64,000 nt of DNA from Desulfosporosinus lacus DSM 15449 (GCF_900129935.1 NZ_FQXJ01000003.1:310001-374000); one strand, 5' to 3'; counted from the stretch's first letter, positions 50,133-58,989 are shown. Notes: generated by a model from the letters alone, not told the origin. A program made the numbers and translations.

Positions 50133-50942
50133 TTGCATTTTACAACCTTGGCGAGCGGAAGTTCCGGAAACGCAATTCTTGTTGGAGAGAATAATCGGCA
50201 TTTACTTGTGGATTGTGGAATTAGTGGAAAGAGTCTGTTACATAACCTCTCCCAGATTCACCTCTCCTGCTCAGACATTGAAGGAATTGTAGTTACGCAT
50301 GAACATGTAGATCATATACGTGGAGTGGGTATTCTAGCCAGAAAATTAAAAATCCCAATCTATGCTACAGCTGGACTTTGGAATGTTATGAGTCATTCCT
50401 TAGGGAAGATCGAAGAGGGTCAACGAATTGAGGTTCAAGAGTCATTTTCTTGCGCAGGTATGGATGTATTGCTCTACCCTACATCACATGACAGTCGAGA
50501 GAGTTATGGTCTAAAGGTCTCACGACCCAAGCAGAAGAATAAGAGGGACTTGGCAGTTGGGATTGCCACGGACAGCGGCATGATTACAGAGGAAATGCAT
50601 CGACATTTGCAAGGGTGTGATGCATTTGTTGTTGAGGCAAATTATGACGATGAGCGGTTACAGAATGGGCCATATCCGGCCTATCTGAAAAGGCGAATCA
50701 GGGGAAAATATGGCCATTTGGAAAATAAACAGTTGGCGGAAGGGCTTTTAGAGTGGATTAAGGAAAACACCCAACGAGTTGTGCTGGCCCATTTAAGTCA
50801 AGAAAACAATACTCCGGAAATCGCTTTGGCTACTGTTTTACGTATTCTTCAAGACTCGAAAAGATCGAAAGAGTATTCAAAGCTCCCTGTTGATGTTGCT
50901 CCAAGGCATTTCCCGCATGAATTGATTAGGTTAATGGAATAA
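50133..50942 (+). CDS. walJ: WalJ/YycJ-like metallo-beta-lactamase hydrolase
   Basis: The 269-residue protein starts at a TTG eight bases after GGAGG; earlier in-frame starts give an unusual N-terminus. It begins HFTTLASGSSGNAILV and has the metal-binding box VTHEHVDHIRGVG, later TSHDSRESYGL and the dyad in VVLAHLSQENN. These are hallmarks of WalJ (YycJ), which is usually in the walRK operon and linked to cell-wall or DNA-replication coordination. Here it stands before htrA, the gene that also follows walJ in many Firmicutes, but walR/walK are not in view. Confidence 0.85.
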   Translation: MHFTTLASGSSGNAILVGENNRHLLVDCGISGKSLLHNLSQIHLSCSDIEGIVVTHEHVDHIRGVGILARKLKIPIYATAGLWNVMSHSLGKIEEGQRIEVQESFSCAGMDVLLYPTSHDSRESYGLKVSRPKQKNKRDLAVGIATDSGMITEEMHRHLQGCDAFVVEANYDDERLQNGPYPAYLKRRIRGKYGHLENKQLAEGLLEWIKENTQRVVLAHLSQENNTPEIALATVLRILQDSKRSKEYSKLPVDVAPRHFPHELIRLME

Positions 50943-50961
50943 TAGCAATAGGAGGTAAGTT

Positions 50962-52110
50962 ATGGACTACTATAAGGATAATAATTATTCGCGGAGAGGT
51001 CCTGGCTTTTTTTCGACGGTTTTTGTTGCTTTAGTCAGTGCCTTATTAGGCGGAATTATCGCCGTGGCGCTGGTTCCATCCGTGTACGGGAATAAACAAG
51101 TGACGCCCACGAGCCAAGTTAGTTTGAATGAAGGCCCAACGACTCCAACCATTCCAACAGACGCTGGCGCAAATTTTCCAGTAACTCAGATTGCTAAAGC
51201 CACTGGCCCGGCAGTTGTCGGGATTGCTAATTTTCAATCCCGAGGATCTTTATTTGGAGGAAGTGGGTCGACTGAAGTAGGCAGTGGCTCGGGGTTTATC
51301 GTTGATGCACAACATGGTTACATTGTCACTAACTACCATGTAATCTCTGGAGCAGAAAAGATTATCGTAAGTATGGCTGATGGCCGCAATCTTGATGCAA
51401 AACTTGTAGGCGGCGATGAGCGTACAGACTTAGCAGTGGTTCAGATCGCAGATACAAAAGACTTAGTTGCTGCGCAAATAGGGGATTCTTCAAAACTTCA
51501 AGTTGGTGAACCGGTGGTAGCGATTGGAAATCCTGGCGGACAAGAATTTGCACGCTCAGTGACTACAGGTGTTGTCTCAGCAACAAATCGAATCTTAAAT
51601 ATTCCGGGAGAAGCAAGTTTTAACCTCATCCAAACTGATGCTGCCATAAACCCTGGGAACAGTGGCGGGCCGCTTGTGAGTTATCAAGGGCAAGTGATTG
51701 GAATAAATTCGGCTAAGAATCAGGAACCAGGATTTGAGGGAATGGGTTTTGCTATCCCTATTACAGATGCTTTACCAACAATCAAACAACTAATTGAGAA
51801 GGGATATGCCAGTCATCCCGGACTTAATGTTCAAATTGATCCTAGTTATACTCCTGAATATGCCAGTCAACGAGGATGGCCGAAAGGTGCTTATATTTCC
51901 AAAGTTACTCCTGGCGGCCCGGCTGAAAAGGCAGGAATTCGTGCTGGAGACATCTTGACTAAGATTAATGGAATAGCAGTTAAGAGTTCGCTGGAATTAA
52001 CCCATCAGTTATTGAAGTATAAACCGGGTGATACGGTTTCAGTCACAGTTTATCGAGATAATAAGACCGTGGAAGTTTCTGTAGTACTTACGGAAATAAA
52101 GTCGCAATAG
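50962..52110 (+). CDS. htrA: HtrA/DegP-type membrane serine protease
   Basis: The 382-residue protease has an N-terminal membrane helix (FFSTVFVALVSALLGGIIAVAL), an extracytoplasmic trypsin-like domain with His in VTNYHVI, Asp in ERTDLAVVQ and Ser in NPGNSGGPLV, and a C-terminal PDZ domain (GGPAEKAGIRAGDILTKINGI). It removes misfolded envelope proteins. GGAGGTAAG precedes the ATG, 19 bases after the walJ stop, so the two are cotranscribed; a terminator follows. Triad residues and length are normal for HtrA. Confidence 0.92.
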   Translation: MDYYKDNNYSRRGPGFFSTVFVALVSALLGGIIAVALVPSVYGNKQVTPTSQVSLNEGPTTPTIPTDAGANFPVTQIAKATGPAVVGIANFQSRGSLFGGSGSTEVGSGSGFIVDAQHGYIVTNYHVISGAEKIIVSMADGRNLDAKLVGGDERTDLAVVQIADTKDLVAAQIGDSSKLQVGEPVVAIGNPGGQEFARSVTTGVVSATNRILNIPGEASFNLIQTDAAINPGNSGGPLVSYQGQVIGINSAKNQEPGFEGMGFAIPITDALPTIKQLIEKGYASHPGLNVQIDPSYTPEYASQRGWPKGAYISKVTPGGPAEKAGIRAGDILTKINGIAVKSSLELTHQLLKYKPGDTVSVTVYRDNKTVEVSVVLTEIKSQ

Positions 52111-52124
52111 AGGGATAATTTCTT

Positions 52125-52170
52125 AAGCCTGTAGCTTAGGTTGATAAACAACTGAAGTTACAGGCTTTTT
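52125..52170 (+). terminator. Rho-independent terminator after htrA
   Basis: AAGCCTGTA pairs with TACAGGCTT, followed by TTT. The loop is about 25 bases. Confidence 0.8.
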
Positions 52171-52304
52171 AGATTGTACAAATCTACTGTTATTAGGCCT
52201 GTGCAACCTGGAAGAGAAAGTTTTATTAATTGAGGCTGTACTTTAGTACATTGTAATAAAATGGCGAAAGATATATCATAAAAATCACTACTAAGGAGTA
52301 ATGA

Positions 52305-52472
52305 AAGAAAAGAGCGATATTTGACGCTGTTAGACAAAGAAGTGTATTTACTGCTGTCTGCCTAACATTTCTTAAAGATCCGGAACCTGCATTGACTCCG
52401 GATTTGGCAAAATTTATAGAGCAAACTAAAAAGAAAAGGCTCAAGAATACGATTTGGAGCCTTATTTCTTGA
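52305..52472 (+). pseudogene. Short frame, probable gene remnant
   Basis: A 55-codon frame without a start codon reads KKRAIFDAVRQRSVFTAVCL then TFLKDPEPALTPDLAKFIEQ and TKKKRLKNTIWSLIS before TGA. An ATG with a close AAGGAG at 52301 is in another frame. The codon pattern looks protein-like, so it is probably the end of a degraded gene. No family is recognised. It occupies the gap before the sigma factor. Confidence 0.35.
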
Positions 52473-52535
52473 TGCCTGAATACAAGGACTTCGGCAGTAA
52501 TTTTGAAAGGAATAATAGGATTGCTTTAAAGAGGG

Positions 52536-53084
52536 ATGGTGAGGGGTAAATTGATTGCCGACAATATCACTGTAAGTTCAGCGCGATCCGAGGCGTTTTC
52601 CGAAGTATATATTAAATACTATTCCAAGCTTTATAAATACACTGTTTATCGGGTAGGTGACCCTAACGTAGCTGAAGATCTCGTCAGTGAAGTGTTTGAG
52701 AAAGTATTGGTAAAGTACCATACATATAACTCAGAAAAAGGTATGTTCAGCACATGGCTGTTTACCATAGCCAGCAATACTATAATTAATTACCACAAAC
52801 GGAATGGTAGCAAAACTGAACCTATTAACTTGGAAAAAGTAGAATATAAGTCCCAGCTTGAAGATCTGATTATTGACCGGGAATTAAAAGAACTTCTCCT
52901 CAAGGCAATTATGTATCTTGAAGAGCACCAGAGAAATATTATTGCCTTTAAATTTGGTGCCTGCTTGACAAATCGGCAGATAGCCCGGATGATGCGTTTA
53001 ACGGAGAGTAATGTCGGAACAATTTTGTACCGATCGTTAAAAAAATTAAGGGATATTCTAAAAGAACAAGGGGTTGTCTATTAA
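52536..53084 (+). CDS. ECF-type RNA polymerase sigma factor
   Basis: This 182-residue protein has sigma region 2 (YIKYYSKLYKYTVYRVGDPNVAEDLVSEVFEKV, ending with STWLFTIASNTIINYHKR) and region 4 (LEEHQRNIIAFKFGACLTNRQIARMMRLTESNVGTILYRSLKKLRD). No region 1 or 3 is present, as in ECF sigma factors. The start could be ATG 52536, GTG 52539 or TTG 52551; ribosome-site spacing does not decide. It is followed after 25 bases by a small protein with anti-sigma-like features and by the RiPP genes, so it probably controls this locus. Confidence 0.85.
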   Translation: MVRGKLIADNITVSSARSEAFSEVYIKYYSKLYKYTVYRVGDPNVAEDLVSEVFEKVLVKYHTYNSEKGMFSTWLFTIASNTIINYHKRNGSKTEPINLEKVEYKSQLEDLIIDRELKELLLKAIMYLEEHQRNIIAFKFGACLTNRQIARMMRLTESNVGTILYRSLKKLRDILKEQGVVY

Positions 53085-53109
53085 ACCGAATATGATTCGA
53101 GGTGTAGTA

Positions 53110-53412
53110 ATGATAGGGAAAAATTCCTTGGAGTTATTTAATTTGGATATAGAAAAAATCATTTCTGGAGAAATTATCGTTTCATCTGAATGTCAGGATG
53201 GTGATGAAGAGTACAAAGAATTGTTACTCCTCGCACAGTTGCTGGCAAAAGCAGATTATGCTCAAAAGGGCCAGGATCGAGCGAAAAAGATATTAGAAAA
53301 AGCAGTTCCAAGTTCCCATGTGTATGATGAATTGGAAGATGATGAATTGGATATGGTTGCGGCTGGGGTTAATTTGGACCTAATGTCGGTTGAATACGAG
53401 AAAAAAGATTGA
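53110..53412 (+). CDS. Sigma-linked small protein with leader-peptide-like motif
   Basis: This 100-residue acidic protein has two parts. The middle (EYKELLLLAQLLAKADYAQK, then GQDRAKKILEKA) resembles the helical start of some anti-sigma factors. The end reads ELEDDELDMVAAGVNLDLM, which closely matches the (E)LsDEELdxVAGG motif of Nif11/NHLP leader peptides, with Ala-Gly instead of Gly-Gly, then a 14-residue tail. It may be an anti-sigma factor, a second precursor, or a leader-like protein that is cut by the C39 transporter. The ATG follows GAGGTG. No known family is assigned. Confidence 0.6.
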   Translation: MIGKNSLELFNLDIEKIISGEIIVSSECQDGDEEYKELLLLAQLLAKADYAQKGQDRAKKILEKAVPSSHVYDELEDDELDMVAAGVNLDLMSVEYEKKD

Positions 53413-53436
53413 AATGGTCAAAAAACTGTGTGATAC

Positions 53437-53547
53437 CATTTGTTGTTATTTGTATAAATAGTTAGATATATGTTTTTAAGCTTAATAACGACGGTAACGA
53501 ATTAATTACAGGAAGTTAAGCCCTTATAAACAAGATAACAACAAATG
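53437..53547. repeat. Perfect 13-bp inverted repeat, wide loop
   Basis: CATTTGTTGTTAT (53437-53449) and ATAACAACAAATG (53535-53547) are separated by 85 bases in the gap before the precursor gene. A role in RNA folding or regulator binding is possible. The rest of the 53413-53707 gap has no clear gene. Confidence 0.5.
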
Positions 53548-53602
53548 AAGCCATCCATGTTGTTGAGTCGTTAAAAATGGCAACTCAACTTAAAAGAGTA
53601 AT

Positions 53603-53686
53603 ATGGAAAAATACGTGAAAGGGGGAGTATATTCTGAAGTCTCACTGATGTGGGGCTTGGCGGGTCAAAGTTTAGAAAAAATCTAA
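53603..53686 (+). CDS. Possible 27-residue peptide before the precursor
   Basis: A frame MEKYVKGGVYSEVSLMWGLA then GQSLEKI ends just before the precursor's ribosome site. It has only a weak AAAGAG upstream. It might be a small coding gene in the RiPP locus or a chance frame. Confidence 0.25.
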   Translation: MEKYVKGGVYSEVSLMWGLAGQSLEKI

Positions 53687-53707
53687 CAAATAAAGGAGAG
53701 AAATAAA

Positions 53708-53932
53708 ATGAGTACAGAAATCCAAAGATTCAGCACAGACCTTCGTGATAATCAGGAAATGCAAAAAGAAATAAAGAACATGGGTAGTGATATGGGGAAA
53801 ATCGTAGCCTACGCTAACTCCAAGGGCTATACTTTTACGGTTGCAGACGTCGACGCCAAAAAGGGTGAGTTATCTGAAGAACAGCTGGATAAGGTAGCTG
53901 GCGGCAATGGTGGCATTTTAGTGGCCTGGTAG
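53708..53932 (+). CDS. Nif11-like RiPP precursor peptide with short core
   Basis: The 74-residue peptide has a Nif11-type leader: EIQRFSTDLRDNQEMQKEIK followed by NMGSDMGKIVAYANSKGYTF. It ends in the double-glycine motif LSEEQLDKVAGG and a short tail NGGILVAW. The core after the first GG is only eight residues, or five (ILVAW) after the second GG. The adjacent PoyD-like epimerase and B12-dependent radical SAM enzyme are expected to convert residues to D-forms and add methyl groups, and the C39 transporter to cut and export. AAAGGAG precedes the ATG. This kind of precursor is known as a Nif11-type proteusin-like leader. Confidence 0.85.
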   Translation: MSTEIQRFSTDLRDNQEMQKEIKNMGSDMGKIVAYANSKGYTFTVADVDAKKGELSEEQLDKVAGGNGGILVAW

Positions 53933-54086
53933 AATTTTTAATTTTGGAGTATCTTGCAAAACGCCAAGCTAAGGGTAAATTAAGCAACCTAAATAATGCC
54001 AACGTTTAGTTTGGTATATGACCCGGTTGGCATCAGGCCCCGGGTCATTATCATGATGAACAAGGAAATATTGAGGAGATACTGAT

Positions 54087-55523
54087 ATGGATGAGTTGCA
54101 TTTATGTGGGGATTTTAACAATCAAACTAACATCGATGAAAAAAGGTTGATCCCACATATCAAGCGATTTATGGAATGCGCTGTTGGGGACCCTGAATTC
54201 TATGAGGCTATTCATGAGAACGCCGCCGGATGTGCCCCCCTGTTACAATCAAAGGGGATATTTGGTGTTGATCCGGTGCAGGCAGCGGCACTTGTACCGG
54301 ATATGCTCTTGTTGAAGGAAGTCCCTGTTGCGGAATTAGAAGGTAAGCCACAGGCGCTGTTGTGGCGGCGATATACCGATGCTATTGACCAATACCGGAT
54401 AACTTGGCGACAATGTTACGAAAAGACGCCCAGTAATCTTTTTAATACTTGGCGACAACGTCAGATAAATCGTTGTCACAGTCAATTGAGTGAAGAGACA
54501 AACAAAGCTATTATACATACGACAATAGCGTTCGAATTGAGTAAGGGCTGTTCGATGGGCTGTCCTTTCTGCGGTGTTGCAGCTGAACCGCTGCAAGAAG
54601 TGTTTATGTATACCAAGGAGAATGCCCGGCTATGGCAAGATGTCCTGAACGCAGCGGTAGAACACCTCGGCACTACTGTTGGCAGCGGGGTATGTTATTG
54701 GGCCACTGAGCCCAGTGATAATCCTGATTATTTTAGGTTTGTGGCTGATTTTGGCAAAACCACAGGTGTTTATCCTCATACAACTATTGCAGCCCCTATG
54801 CGCAATCTTGAATGGACACGCGAAATGTTGCGATTTCGACGAGAACATATCATGGCTAGAGATAGTTTTTCCATTCTCTCGACTAATACCCTGCATCGTA
54901 TTCATGAGACTTTTTCTGCAGAGGAGTTGGCTTTAACGGTGTTGGCCATGCAGCACTCAGCTTCATCGGTTAGTTTAAGGGCTCAATCCGGTCGTAATCG
55001 CAAGGCTGCTTCTGATAATCCTCAATTGGAGTCAGCTCAGGATCATACCATCGCCTGTCTCACCGGTTACCTGGTAAACATGGTGGATCGTTCGGTGCGG
55101 TTGATAAGTCCCTGTCCTCCTTCAAATTGCTGGCCGTTAGGCTATCAAGTTTACGCCGAAGGCAACTTTTCCTGCGCTGCTGAACTAGACGATTTTATCC
55201 GCGAAACTATGGATAAATGCATGCCTGAGCAGGTTGCGTCGGACGATATCTTAGCCTTTCGCCGTGACCTGGAGTTTATTCCCCTGCCGGAGGAGGGATT
55301 CCAACTTCTAAGTAAATACCAGTTGCATAAGATGACGGGATCCCCCCATCTGAGCCAGCTTGGACAGTTAATTTCTCACAGGAATTTGACCTTCTGGCAG
55401 GTGATTGAAGAGCTTGTGGTTCAGCATAAGGATGCTCTGGCGATAATGGCTTCTATTCAGAAGCTTTTTGACCAGGGTTTGCTGGATGATGGTTTGAGCG
55501 AAGAAGGACTTGCGAGGAGGTAA
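54087..55523 (+). CDS. Radical SAM peptide epimerase (PoyD-like RiPP maturase)
   Basis: The 478-residue enzyme has a helical N-terminal region (about 1-150) and the radical SAM motif FELSKGCSMGCPFCGVAAEPL (CxxxCxxC). PoyD/OspD-family signatures follow: FMYTKENARLWQDVLNAAV, VCYWATEPSDNPDYFRF, TTIAAPMRNLEWTREMLRF and DSFSILSTNTLHRIHETFSAEEL. This family turns L-residues of a Nif11/NHLP-type precursor into D-residues; the hydrogen donor cysteine cannot be placed with certainty. GAGGAG precedes the ATG. It is 154 bases after the precursor gene and five bases before the next radical SAM gene. Confidence 0.85.
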   Translation: MDELHLCGDFNNQTNIDEKRLIPHIKRFMECAVGDPEFYEAIHENAAGCAPLLQSKGIFGVDPVQAAALVPDMLLLKEVPVAELEGKPQALLWRRYTDAIDQYRITWRQCYEKTPSNLFNTWRQRQINRCHSQLSEETNKAIIHTTIAFELSKGCSMGCPFCGVAAEPLQEVFMYTKENARLWQDVLNAAVEHLGTTVGSGVCYWATEPSDNPDYFRFVADFGKTTGVYPHTTIAAPMRNLEWTREMLRFRREHIMARDSFSILSTNTLHRIHETFSAEELALTVLAMQHSASSVSLRAQSGRNRKAASDNPQLESAQDHTIACLTGYLVNMVDRSVRLISPCPPSNCWPLGYQVYAEGNFSCAAELDDFIRETMDKCMPEQVASDDILAFRRDLEFIPLPEEGFQLLSKYQLHKMTGSPHLSQLGQLISHRNLTFWQVIEELVVQHKDALAIMASIQKLFDQGLLDDGLSEEGLARR

Positions 55524-55528
55524 AAAGT

Positions 55529-57640
55529 ATGGCTTGTTTGGTAAGCAATCCAATTAACAATTTGGCCGGAGAAAACTTTGAGTTGTCCCAATTGCCAGCG
55601 GACGTTTGCTTGGTATGCATGCCCTATTGTGATCCAGAGAAACCTTCATTAGCCTTAGGGTTGCTACAGGCCGTGTTAATAGAAGGGGGAATCGAGGCCA
55701 GGAGCATATACGCCAATCTCCTCTTCTGCGAGGAGATTGGCGTGGAATTGTATGAACGAAATCACCATCGAGATCCTCGCCTCCCACTAGCCGAATGGTC
55801 ATTTTCTCCAACTGCCTTTCCAGAGTTCCGGCCTGATGAAAATCGTTTTGTCAGTGAAATCCACGCCAGACTCGGTGAAGTACGACAGCAGAGTTTGGAA
55901 GAATGCAAGGACGAGTTGCGTTTCATTCGTCAAATAGCAGAAAGATTTACTGCCCGCCTGGCAGAACAGATACTCAAACTTAATCCGCGTATCGTTGGCT
56001 GTACCTCAAGTTTGTCTCAGCGGGTGCCATCCTTAGCCTTACTCAGGAAGATACGAGAAATTAACCCCGATGTTATCACCATGATGGGTGGGGCAGACTG
56101 TGAAACAGTCATGGGACGCGCGACTCACCAGCATTTCCCGTGGGTCGATTTTGTTGTCTCAGGAGAGGGCGAAGATCTTATATTGCCCCTTGCTAAACGG
56201 ATATTTGAATACGGTCGCCAGGTTCCTCTCGAAGCTTTGCCCGAGGGTGTATTTGCTCCACTGCATCGGCAGTTTGGATACCAGAGTGCTAAGCAAAATG
56301 GCAATGTGGGTCTACCCAGGGCCGTGGCCACTTCCTTTGATCATCAGATAACTCCAGTCTATCAGGACTACTTCGAAACGCTCAGATCTTTGCCAACACT
56401 AGGCAGAATTGTCCGTCCCAGCTTGCCAATCCAAGCCTCCCGGGGTTGTTGGCATGGGAAGTGCAAATTTTGTGGACTTAACGCCCCGCTGATCCCCTAC
56501 CGGTCGCGTCCAGTCGAGAGTGTACTGGCCGAGTTGGAAGAGCTCAGCCGCCGTTATGGGGTGGAACACTTCGAGTTTCTTGATAACATCCTGGACATGA
56601 GATGTTTTAACGATTTGATTCCCGAGCTTATCAGTCGCGGTGCTCCTTACAAACTATTCTATGAAATTCGTTCGAATATGTCGAAGAAGCAATGCGAAAT
56701 GATGCGTCAAGCCGGAATAGTTTGGTGTCAGCCCGGAATAGAAAGCCTTCACAGTGAAGCATTAAAAACCTTGAGTAAAGGGGTAACGGCCTGGCAAAAC
56801 ATCCAGACCCTGAAATGGTGCCGCCAGTTTGGCATGCGCACTATTTGGGCGATTCTCAAAGACTTTCCTGACGATCGGGATGACTGGTACCAAGAGATGG
56901 CTGAATTAGTTCCTCTCCTGACACATTTATATCCCCCAGCGGGGGTTTTCAGTGTCGAGTACCAAAGGAATAGTCACTACTTCGGCCAGTCGGCTGATTA
57001 TTCCTTAAAATTTACTTCTATACCTTTACACGCCCTTATTTATCCATTAAGTCCAAATGCAATTAGCGACCTTTCCTATTCATTTGAAGATGAGTTTTAC
57101 GCTTCCACTATAAACGACCCGAGAATGGCTATTTTGTTTGACCGTCCCGGGGTGCGAAACCTTGGAAGGGCTGTTTTTCAGTGGTGTGTGGCCTTTATTA
57201 GTCAGAACCCGCCAGTACTAAGCATGAAAGTAAGCGATAAGGAAATTATGGTGCGTGATACTCGGCCTATTGCTGTTGCCCCTTGTTTCTGCCTTGACGG
57301 TATACAGCGTGAGTTGTATCTGGCCTGCGATCAAGCAGGGAAAGAGACACAGGTGCGCGAGATATTCCGGGACAAAGGGTTCAGTAGTTCAGATGTCGAT
57401 ACTGCGATCCAGAATCTTTTGGATAATAAGCTGTTGCTTCGTATTGATCAGAGATTGTTGGCCTTAGCAGTTGAAGAGCCATATCTCGAATACATTCCCA
57501 GAGAGGAGTTTCCATGGGGGTATATCAGCGGTGAACCAAAATCAATGCTCGGACAGCCTATTGAATTTATGAAATCTCATATAAAGGACGTGGCCGACAA
57601 AGGATTGCTTGACAGGCGCTACCTGCCGTTAGATTGCTGA
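55529..57640 (+). CDS. B12-binding radical SAM RiPP maturase (rSAM_ocin_1-like)
   Basis: The 703-residue enzyme begins with MPYCDPEKPSLALGLLQAVL and has a cobalamin-binding-like domain (about 120-245, IVGCTSSLSQRVPSLALLRK, MMGGADCE, SGEGEDLILPLAKRI). A radical SAM domain follows (IQASRGCWHGKCKFCGLNAP; spacing CX4CX2C instead of CX3CX2C), then ILDNILDMRCFNDLI and IESLHSEALKTLSKGV. The C-terminal 250 residues are family-specific. It corresponds to the ribosomal-peptide maturation radical SAM protein 1 group, probably C-methylating or otherwise altering the core peptide. GAGGAGG precedes the ATG. Confidence 0.82.
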   Translation: MACLVSNPINNLAGENFELSQLPADVCLVCMPYCDPEKPSLALGLLQAVLIEGGIEARSIYANLLFCEEIGVELYERNHHRDPRLPLAEWSFSPTAFPEFRPDENRFVSEIHARLGEVRQQSLEECKDELRFIRQIAERFTARLAEQILKLNPRIVGCTSSLSQRVPSLALLRKIREINPDVITMMGGADCETVMGRATHQHFPWVDFVVSGEGEDLILPLAKRIFEYGRQVPLEALPEGVFAPLHRQFGYQSAKQNGNVGLPRAVATSFDHQITPVYQDYFETLRSLPTLGRIVRPSLPIQASRGCWHGKCKFCGLNAPLIPYRSRPVESVLAELEELSRRYGVEHFEFLDNILDMRCFNDLIPELISRGAPYKLFYEIRSNMSKKQCEMMRQAGIVWCQPGIESLHSEALKTLSKGVTAWQNIQTLKWCRQFGMRTIWAILKDFPDDRDDWYQEMAELVPLLTHLYPPAGVFSVEYQRNSHYFGQSADYSLKFTSIPLHALIYPLSPNAISDLSYSFEDEFYASTINDPRMAILFDRPGVRNLGRAVFQWCVAFISQNPPVLSMKVSDKEIMVRDTRPIAVAPCFCLDGIQRELYLACDQAGKETQVREIFRDKGFSSSDVDTAIQNLLDNKLLLRIDQRLLALAVEEPYLEYIPREEFPWGYISGEPKSMLGQPIEFMKSHIKDVADKGLLDRRYLPLDC

Positions 57641-57753
57641 CAATGCTTAATGCTATTACAAACTGGTTTGGTGTCCGCAGTTTAATACATAAAGGTATGG
57701 AAAAGTAGTAATTTAGAGTGGTGGCTATATTGTACGCACATAATATACAAAAG

Positions 57754-57796
57754 AATGGCTACCGCTATGATATAGACGGTAACCATTTCTTATTTA
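57754..57796 (+). terminator. Hairpin after the maturase genes
   Basis: GAATGGCTACCG pairs with CGGTAACCATTTC with one bulge, followed by TTATTTA. It may end the precursor-maturase transcript. Confidence 0.55.
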
Positions 57797-57848
57797 AAGT
57801 CGCTTCATAAATTCTTAAATTACTCTCTTAATCTCTAAAACTACTTTA

Positions 57849-57878
57849 TTGACATAATAATAGTGATAATAATATAAT
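57849..57878 (+). promoter_or_regulatory. Sigma-A promoter for the export genes
   Basis: TTGACA (57849-57854), 18 bases, TATAAT (57873-57878). It leaves a 5' leader of about 205 bases before the HlyD-like start, in which an AAGAG/CTCTT stem (about 57939-57985) can form. Confidence 0.65.
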
Positions 57879-58092
57879 GACCGTAATCTGAAAAAGTCAA
57901 TTTATAGTATTAATTAGGCATTTATTTATCATAAAAGAAGAGTTTGTGTTGAAATAAGAACTTTATCCGAAGGGTTAAGCTCTTTTCATTGCGGCTTTCT
58001 CTAAAAAATGCTTTAATTAATGATTTAGTTTAAAAGAAATGAATTAATTATAAAGCTTTAAGAGAAAAAGTGCACATGTGGGAGGTAATAGG

Positions 58093-58989
58093 ATGGAAAA
58101 TAGCAATAGCATTTTTCGTAAGACAGCCCTTGATCGTATATCTTCGCCTGAACAATTAAATGAATATATAAAAATAACGAATCCTGGAGTGTGGGTTGTG
58201 CTGCTAGGCTGTATGGCCCTGCTTATCGCTGTGGGGTTTTGGTCTGTATTCGGCAGTATACCTGATAGTGTTCAAGTAAAAGGAGTTGTTTTCCCACAAA
58301 ATGGGGTAACTGCATTGATTCCTGAAACGGGAGGGCGTATCAGTGATGTCCGAGTAAAGGTCGGAGATTTTGTGCAGGCGGGTCAAATTATAGCAGTTGT
58401 ACCGCAGGAAGACTTAATTCAAGAGATTAATAATTTAGGTACTCAGGCAAATCTTGATATCTCAAAAATCAATGCCCTTAGGTCAGAATACGAAAGAAAA
58501 TCTCTTATAGTAGCACCTGTTTCGGGGATTGTACTTAATGTTATGGGAGTGCATGAAACAGCTTCCTCTAATCAAGCCCTAGCCAGTATTGTAAAACAAG
58601 AAAAATTTGCTAACGACAAGCAAATTATTACCTATGTACCTTCTTCCACTGCTAAGAAGTTAAGAGAGGGCATGGAAGTTCAGGCATCCCCTTCATTTGC
58701 CCCTCGCGAGGAATATGGCTATATGTATGGGTATATAACTAGCATCGGGACATATCCCGTGACAGAAGCCAACGTCCTGTCAGCCTTGGGAAGTGAACAG
58801 TATGCGGTTGGAGTTTTGCCGGAGGGGAGTTGTGTGGAGGTTCGAATTACTCTTACCCCCGATCCAGATTCGGCCGACAAAATTAAATGGTCCAATCAAA
58901 AGGGCGAGGGGATTAGCTTAAGCATCGGAACGAATTGCAATCTTTTAATCGTGACTAAAAAGATAAAACCATATGAGCTGATTTTCTAA
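58093..58989 (+). CDS. NHLM-type HlyD-like secretion adaptor
   Basis: The 298-residue protein has an N-terminal cytoplasmic segment, one membrane helix (VWVVLLGCMALLIAVGFWSVFG) and a periplasmic adaptor with a lipoyl/barrel-sandwich hybrid (VKGVVFPQNGVTALIPETGG, RISDVRVKVGDFVQAGQIIA) split around a short coiled coil, then a beta-barrel. This matches the NHLM bacteriocin system HlyD-like family, membrane-fusion proteins that work with the two ABC transporters encoded next. The ATG at 58093 follows GGGAGGTAA; the longer frame has no ribosome site. Confidence 0.85.
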   Translation: MENSNSIFRKTALDRISSPEQLNEYIKITNPGVWVVLLGCMALLIAVGFWSVFGSIPDSVQVKGVVFPQNGVTALIPETGGRISDVRVKVGDFVQAGQIIAVVPQEDLIQEINNLGTQANLDISKINALRSEYERKSLIVAPVSGIVLNVMGVHETASSNQALASIVKQEKFANDKQIITYVPSSTAKKLREGMEVQASPSFAPREEYGYMYGYITSIGTYPVTEANVLSALGSEQYAVGVLPEGSCVEVRITLTPDPDSADKIKWSNQKGEGISLSIGTNCNLLIVTKKIKPYELIF

